Source: Haloarcula rara (lineage in GTDB: Archaea; Halobacteriota; Halobacteria; Halobacteriales; Haloarculaceae). Taken from it: a stretch of DNA of 64,000 nucleotides. This document shows, piece after piece, positions 60,360-64,000 of the stretch. Both the position numbers and the translations under genes were made by a program. The stretch spans positions 868,001 through 932,000 of the forward strand of contig NZ_CP119785.1 of NCBI RefSeq assembly GCF_029338235.1. The letters are read 5' to 3'. Each line of letters opens with the position of its first letter. Within the stretch, counting starts at the first letter, position 1. The notes under the pieces were generated by a model. That model was not told the DNA's origin. It ran no database searches and saw nothing but the letters and a program-made list of their open reading frames with translations.

Positions 60360-60868
60360 CGCGCATCTACGTCGGCCCCACCTCGCTGTACAGCCTGGGG
60401 CAGGTGGGCGAACTCGCCTTGCTTTCGGCGTTCGACGGCGACGTCGTCGTCCCGGCCCCGGTCGCCGACGCCGTGGACGTCGAGCCGGCCGCCACGAACC
60501 TCGGGGAGTACCTCGACAGCGGGGTCGAGACGGGCGTCGACGAGGCGTTCCTCGACGGCGCGCGGGCCGTCCTCGGGGCGAAAGACGTTGGCCCGGCCGA
60601 GACGATACTCGCGGGCGTGCTGGCCCACCGGGACCAGCGGGACCGCTCGGCCGTCGCCGTCGTCTCCGAGGACCGCACCGTCCGCCGCACCGCGCAGGGA
60701 CTGGGCGCCGAAGTCACGAGCAGCTTCGGCGTGGTCGTTCGCGCCGCCATCGAAGATAAATACCTGAGCCCGACCCAGGCAAAGCGTATCGTCCGGCGCA
60801 TCGATCAACACGGGATGCACCTGACCGGAGAGCTGCGCGAGCGGGCCGTGGGTGAGATTGCGGAGTAG
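60356..60868 (+). CDS. PIN-like (DUF3368-type) toxin, possibly degenerate
   Basis: Protein of 170 residues, the likely toxin of the pair with the UPF0175 protein upstream. The PIN fold is suggested by MTRIYVGPTSLYSLGQVGEL, then VGPAETILAGVLAHRDQRD and VVSEDRTVRRTAQGLGAE. In active PIN RNases the first acidic residue lies in a D-T/A-S-x-L motif; here it is G-P-T-S-L, so the first Asp appears lost. The second (Glu) and third (Asp) sites look intact. Activity is therefore doubtful. Just past the stop, a near-copy of its C-terminal codons follows. Confidence 0.75.
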   Translation: MTRIYVGPTSLYSLGQVGELALLSAFDGDVVVPAPVADAVDVEPAATNLGEYLDSGVETGVDEAFLDGARAVLGAKDVGPAETILAGVLAHRDQRDRSAVAVVSEDRTVRRTAQGLGAEVTSSFGVVVRAAIEDKYLSPTQAKRIVRRIDQHGMHLTGELRERAVGEIAE

Positions 60869-60913
60869 CTACTGGACAACCGTGAGCGAGCTGTGGGTGA
60901 AATCGCGGAGTAG
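60842..60913 (+). repeat. In-frame duplicate of the toxin C-terminal codons beyond its stop
   Basis: Bases 60869-60913 would read LLDNRERAVGEIAE and a stop in the same frame as the toxin. Its last nine codons plus stop repeat the toxin ending (ERAVGEIAE) with four changes, all synonymous. This may be a relict duplication or a readthrough extension. Confidence 0.75.
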
Positions 60914-60977
60914 TCGGGTCCACCCCGGGCTGGACCCCATCCCAACTTATATTGGCATGACTGAGAAGGGTAACTAT

Positions 60978-62015
60978 ATGCATATGGACCGCCGCAGGTT
61001 GCTGGCACTCGCCAGTTCGGGGCTGGCACTGGGCATCGCGGGCTGTAGCGAGGAGGGGACTATCGGGACGCCAGACGGCGAGGACGAGGAGGAAGACGAC
61101 CCGGCGGATTCGACAGCAACGGAGGAGGCCAGTGAGGCCGACAGTTCGACGTTCGAACTGGGCGAGACAGCGGTGTACCGGGAGAGTGACGACGATGAGC
61201 TGGCGTTTACCCCAAGGGACGCGGACCTCAAGGACGCACTCGTCTACTCGAACTCGAGTTCGCTTTACTCGGAGGTTCCGGACCAGTCCGGGCGGACGTT
61301 TCTCAGGGTCGAGGTCGAGGCCGAAAACACCGGGAGCGAACCGGTAGACGTGCCCGCCGACCCGCCCCTCACGATCGATGGCAAGCAGTACGAAACGACG
61401 TTCACCAGCGCGTACTCCAACTCGTCGTACGACCAGTTCCAGGAGATACAGCCGGGCGCGTCTGTCTCGGGCTGGCTCGTCTACGAAATCGAACCCAGCG
61501 ACGGCACCGGGGAGCTCATCGCCGACTTCGACCAGTTCTCCGAGTCGACGACCGCGACGTGGCGCATCGACGTGGGCTCGCTAGAGCGGGAGACGTACGA
61601 CTACCCGGACCTCTCGGCGGGCGATACCCTCGAGTTCGGGACCGAAGACCGGCGGTTCTCCATCGGCCCGACCAGTGTCGAGGAGGCCCAGTCCTACACC
61701 TACTCCAGTTCGGACTACACATTCGAGGAGGAACCCGACAGCGGGGACAAGTTCGTGTTCGTGACGCTGTCCGCGGAGAACGTCGGCGACGAGCGAGTGA
61801 CTGTCCCGTCTACGTTCGATATCTCGCTCATCGCCGGCACGTCGGAGTCCGACGTCAGCTACTATTCAGGCGACCGTACTGAGTACGAGGGCGGCGAGAT
61901 ATCGCCCGGCATCGCCCGCGAAGGTATCCTCCTGTTCGAGGTCGACGAGAGTGCCACCTCGTATGAGCTCGCGGTGGAGCTGACGTCCGAGATCACGGCT
62001 CGCTGGAATCTGTGA
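60978..62015 (+). CDS. Lipoprotein with DUF4352-like domains
   Basis: Secreted lipoprotein of 345 residues. The start MHMDRRRLLALASSGLALGI is a signal with a possible Tat RR pair and lipobox IAGC, then an Asp/Glu-rich linker and two similar Ig-like domains (about 75-200 and 205-345) of the type FLRVEVEAENTGSEPVDVPA and FVFVTLSAENVGDERVTVPS; the second ends in a strand-rich C-terminus. A TATA box (60943-60953) lies about 30 bp upstream. The role of DUF4352 proteins is unclear, though some are linked to extracellular stress or telluride resistance. Confidence 0.85.
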   Translation: MHMDRRRLLALASSGLALGIAGCSEEGTIGTPDGEDEEEDDPADSTATEEASEADSSTFELGETAVYRESDDDELAFTPRDADLKDALVYSNSSSLYSEVPDQSGRTFLRVEVEAENTGSEPVDVPADPPLTIDGKQYETTFTSAYSNSSYDQFQEIQPGASVSGWLVYEIEPSDGTGELIADFDQFSESTTATWRIDVGSLERETYDYPDLSAGDTLEFGTEDRRFSIGPTSVEEAQSYTYSSSDYTFEEEPDSGDKFVFVTLSAENVGDERVTVPSTFDISLIAGTSESDVSYYSGDRTEYEGGEISPGIAREGILLFEVDESATSYELAVELTSEITARWNL

Positions 62016-62107
62016 GCGGCGCGCAACAGCCCCGCGAGGGCGGCCTCGGGGGCCGGGTTGCGACGTAGATGCGTGGGTTTAACAGTCCGGACCCCGACCG
62101 GGCGAGT

Positions 62108-62482
62108 ATGCAGGGTAATCTTCCGCCGGAAGCACAGGAGAAGCTCGAGGAGCTGCAGGACCTTCAGGAGACCGCACAGCAGGTCGCGACACAGAAACAG
62201 CAGGCCGAGTCGACGCTGCAGGAGTCCGAGACGGCGCTGGACGAGCTCGACGACGTCGACGCCGACACCACGATGTACCGAGAGGTCGGCGAGCTGCTCG
62301 TCAAGACCGAGCTCGACGAGGCCCGCGAGGACTTAGAAGAGAAGGTCAGCAACCTCGAGGTCCGCGTCGAGACCCTCGAAAAGCAGGAAGAGCGCGTCCA
62401 GGAGCAGTTCGAGGAGCTCCAGAGCGAGCTACAGCAGATGCTCGGCGGCGGCCCGGCAGGCGGCCCCGGCGCCGGCGCGTAA
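62108..62482 (+). CDS. pfdB: Prefoldin beta subunit
   Basis: Subunit of prefoldin, the jellyfish-shaped chaperone that delivers proteins to the thermosome. The 124 residues form two long coiled coils around a short hairpin: [20 protein letters not shown] at the start and [20 protein letters not shown] near the end, with [13 protein letters not shown] between. The C-terminus is a Gly/Pro tail. The start at 62108 follows a TTTAAC box by about 28 bp. The stop overlaps a nested palindrome, and the DUF3194 gene follows. Confidence 0.95.
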   Translation: MQGNLPPEAQEKLEELQDLQETAQQVATQKQQAESTLQESETALDELDDVDADTTMYREVGELLVKTELDEAREDLEEKVSNLEVRVETLEKQEERVQEQFEELQSELQQMLGGGPAGGPGAGA

Positions 62483-62563
62483 TAGTGATTATTGTAGATT
62501 ATTTCCGGATAGCGCCGACCCCGGGGTCGGCGCGTCCCGGTAAATCGCTACAGGAATCACTAT
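62482..62563. repeat. Nested palindromic element 3 (pfdB/DUF3194 intergenic)
   Basis: Outer arms ATAGTGATTATTGTAG (62482-62497) and CTACAGGAATCACTAT (62548-62563), 14 of 16 complementary, with an inner perfect palindrome GCGCCGACCCC/GGGGTCGGCGC and TTTCCGG/CCGGTAAA between. The left arm begins on the last base of the pfdB TAA stop. Related elements are at 8028-8108 and 36585-36650. Confidence 0.8.
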
Positions 62564-62569
62564 AAGCCG

Positions 62570-62806
62570 ATGCCGACCGACGACGAAGTCGTTGAAACGG
62601 CCGCCGACGCGGCCGAAAACGTCATTTTTGCTCGGCTCAGCGTGAGCGATATCGACGACTACGACGTGACCGTGACCTTCGAGGAGCAGATGCTCGACGT
62701 TGACGTCTACGTCAAGGCGCCCGACGCGAGCGCCGACGAGGAGCGGGTCGCCGACGACGCGGCACTGGCCGCGCGCGGCGCCGTCGACGAGCTGTTCGAC
62801 AGCTAG
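62570..62806 (+). CDS. DUF3194 protein
   Basis: Acidic 78-residue protein: MPTDDEVVETAADAAENVIF, then VSDIDDYDVTVTFEEQMLDV and a C-terminal helix. It matches the DUF3194 family, which commonly follows the prefoldin beta gene in haloarchaea, so a link with prefoldin is likely. No catalytic signature. Its start lies right after a nested palindrome. Confidence 0.85.
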   Translation: MPTDDEVVETAADAAENVIFARLSVSDIDDYDVTVTFEEQMLDVDVYVKAPDASADEERVADDAALAARGAVDELFDS

Positions 62807-62808
62807 CG

Positions 62809-63087
62809 TCAGGTCCGGTCGCTCGCGAACCCGGTTCTGAAAGCGATCCAGCCGAGGACGCTGATGAACAGAATCGGCGGCAGAATCATAAAGCCCCACA
62901 GCGGGTCCAGCCCCCACCCGAGTAGCAACACGAGGTTGAACAGACCGATAGCGACGAACGGCCCGATGTACTTCGTGGCCGTCCATCGGTCCATCCCCTC
63001 GACGAGCCCGTCGTCGTCGTCCTCCAGCAGGTCCGCCGTCGTCCGCTCGGTGGGCTGGTCGAGGCCGGACTCAGCGGTGTCGTCCAT
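62809..63087 (-). CDS. Small membrane protein (two TM segments)
   Basis: Protein of 92 residues. The N-terminal 40 are acidic and cytosolic, then two membrane helices (YIGPFVAIGLFNLVLLLGWG and LWGFMILPPILFISVLGW). Convergent with DUF3194 with a 2-bp gap. No known function. Confidence 0.75.
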   Translation of the reverse strand: MDDTAESGLDQPTERTTADLLEDDDDGLVEGMDRWTATKYIGPFVAIGLFNLVLLLGWGLDPLWGFMILPPILFISVLGWIAFRTGFASDRT

Positions 63088-63153
63088 ACCGTGTCTGGGG
63101 CCGCCAGGGCCAAAAGTATCGCGTTCGCGACCGCACGCGTCAGCTGGGGGACC

Positions 63154-63585
63154 TCACGCGTCGGCCTGCGCGGTCGGGGTGGCGTCGGGCGTGCTCGACT
63201 CGTTGCCGTCGGACTGGTCCGCGTCCTCGTCGTCCGGCGTCAGGTCGCTGAGCCGCTCGCCCAGGGAGCCGTCGCGGTCGCCGTCGAGGAACTGCCCGAT
63301 GGTATCGTGGACGTCACCGACGAAGTCGGGGACCTGGCTCGGGAGGTCGGCGGGCGGCCCGCGCGCCGCGCTGTCGGGCGCTCCGCCGCGGTCAGCGCCG
63401 CGGTTGGGTGCGTTGTCCGCGGCCGCCGACTCGTTGCCGTCGTCGGCGTCGGTCTGTTCGGTGTTCTCGGCAGTCTGTTCGGTGTTCTCCTCGGCCTGTG
63501 CGGGCGCAGCGCCGGGCATGGCCGCGGCCGTGCCCGTGACCATGAGCAGGGCCAGCGCCACGCCGGCTATCTTGGTGAGTTGCAT
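63154..63585 (-). CDS. Secreted acidic protein with signal peptide
   Basis: Protein of 143 residues. Signal peptide MQLTKIAGVALALLMVTGTA with a likely cleavage after AAA near residue 22, then repeated ENTEQT motifs, Gly/Asp-rich linkers, and a short helix VPDFVGDVHDTIGQFLDG. The rest is disordered and acidic. Probably secreted or cell-surface. No family recognised. Confidence 0.75.
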   Translation of the reverse strand: MQLTKIAGVALALLMVTGTAAAMPGAAPAQAEENTEQTAENTEQTDADDGNESAAADNAPNRGADRGGAPDSAARGPPADLPSQVPDFVGDVHDTIGQFLDGDRDGSLGERLSDLTPDDEDADQSDGNESSTPDATPTAQADA

Positions 63586-63691
63586 CGGTTGTGCCTCCGC
63601 TCGATGCTGTGGGCTATTGGCACTTCAAGCGGGGACGCGCTGAAGTCGGATTTCGCCGCTTTGCGGCCGGTATTCTGAGAATTAAGCCGAA

Positions 63692-64000
63692 TTAACTCGG
63701 TTTATCTCGGCGCGCGTCGTCGAGGCCGGTGAGAGTCGCCTGGTGGCCCGACCGCTCGGCGCTCGCGTCGCGAAAGCGGCGGCCGACCAGATAGCCGTCG
63801 GCGTCGCCGGCGGCCCAGGCGGGGGCGTCCTGGACCCACACCGTCGCGCCGGCACTGGAGCAGGCCCGGGCCCACTCGCGGGCCAGGGGCTTCGAGTCGA
63901 ACAGCCGAGTGGGGCCCTCGCTGTTGACCCACTGGCCAACGCGTGCGCTCACCATGCGCGCTGACGGTTTCACGGCGACCAGATAGCCCTTCTCGGTCAC
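63692..64000 (-). CDS. Conserved haloarchaeal hypothetical protein (start at or beyond window edge)
   Basis: Reading frame of 102 residues ending in TAA at 63692 and running to the window edge. The first codon in view is GTG (64000), so it either begins there (VTEKGYLVAVKPSARMVSAR) or continues beyond the window. Later segments GPTRLFDSKPLAREWARACS and ATVWVQDAPAWA suggest a small alpha/beta domain. I recall a haloarchaeal DUF with this pattern but cannot name it firmly. Confidence 0.6.
   Translation of the reverse strand: MTEKGYLVAVKPSARMVSARVGQWVNSEGPTRLFDSKPLAREWARACSSAGATVWVQDAPAWAAGDADGYLVGRRFRDASAERSGHQATLTGLDDARRDKPS

Overview
The window is a stretch of haloarchaeal chromosome. The DNA is very GC-rich and the proteins are strongly acidic. 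Archaea-specific genes are present throughout: geranylgeranylglyceryl phosphate synthase, pantoate kinase with phosphopantothenate synthetase, proteasome alpha and beta, prefoldin beta, RpoP, eL43, Pcc1 and Pth2. A halorhodopsin and HTH-10 (Bat-type) regulators point to Halobacteria. Genes are densely packed on both strands. Many starts lie about 25-30 bp behind a TATA-like box, as expected for leaderless haloarchaeal mRNAs. I found no tRNA, rRNA, IS element or CRISPR array.

Layout. 0-8 kb: peroxiredoxin, PEP synthase, PhzF-like protein, phosphoribosyltransferase, a seven-repeat FG-GAP-like lipoprotein and an M50 protease. 8-13 kb: coiled-coil protein, Smc, ScpA (condensin operon). 13.4-13.6 kb: a long nested inverted repeat, with a second copy at 39.4-39.6 kb. 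13.7-18.4 kb: gatB, then a LOV-domain histidine kinase, a small winged-helix protein and a DICT sensory protein. 18-23 kb: membrane protein, FMN-barrel protein, topoisomerase I. 23-29 kb: Rieske protein, triple-GAF HTH-10 regulator with winged-helix partner, DUF547 protein, GGGP synthase. 29-37 kb: aspS, halorhodopsin, aldo-keto reductase, winged-helix protein, large multi-PAS HTH-10 regulator, then pcc1-rpoP-eL43. 37-46 kb: small membrane proteins, DUF2103, truD, CPBP protease, MFS, psmA-psmB, pth2, dcd. 46-52 kb: HTH-ThiN regulator, methyltransferases, thi4. 52-58 kb: ABC-2 exporter bracketed by two related mini membrane proteins, and a frameshifted double-AAA ATPase. 57.8-59.6 kb: archaeal CoA genes. 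60-61 kb: UPF0175/PIN-like toxin-antitoxin pair. 62-64 kb: prefoldin beta, DUF3194 and small membrane or secreted proteins.

Themes. Three sensor or regulator genes (LOV kinase, GAF HTH-10, PAS HTH-10) are each followed on the same strand by a small winged-helix gene of one family. Together with halorhodopsin this suggests light or redox signalling. Thiamine biosynthesis is represented by Thi4, with a palindrome over its start codon, and a nearby HTH-ThiN regulator. A His/Pro-type AspRS and GatB fit indirect Asn-tRNA synthesis.

Most unusual non-coding structure: (1) two copies of a repeat whose 13-bp stem is kept while its sequence has changed completely, which is the signature of a structured RNA; (2) three related nested palindromes that each begin at the stop codon of a gene; (3) two cases where the 3' end of a gene is duplicated just beyond its stop codon.
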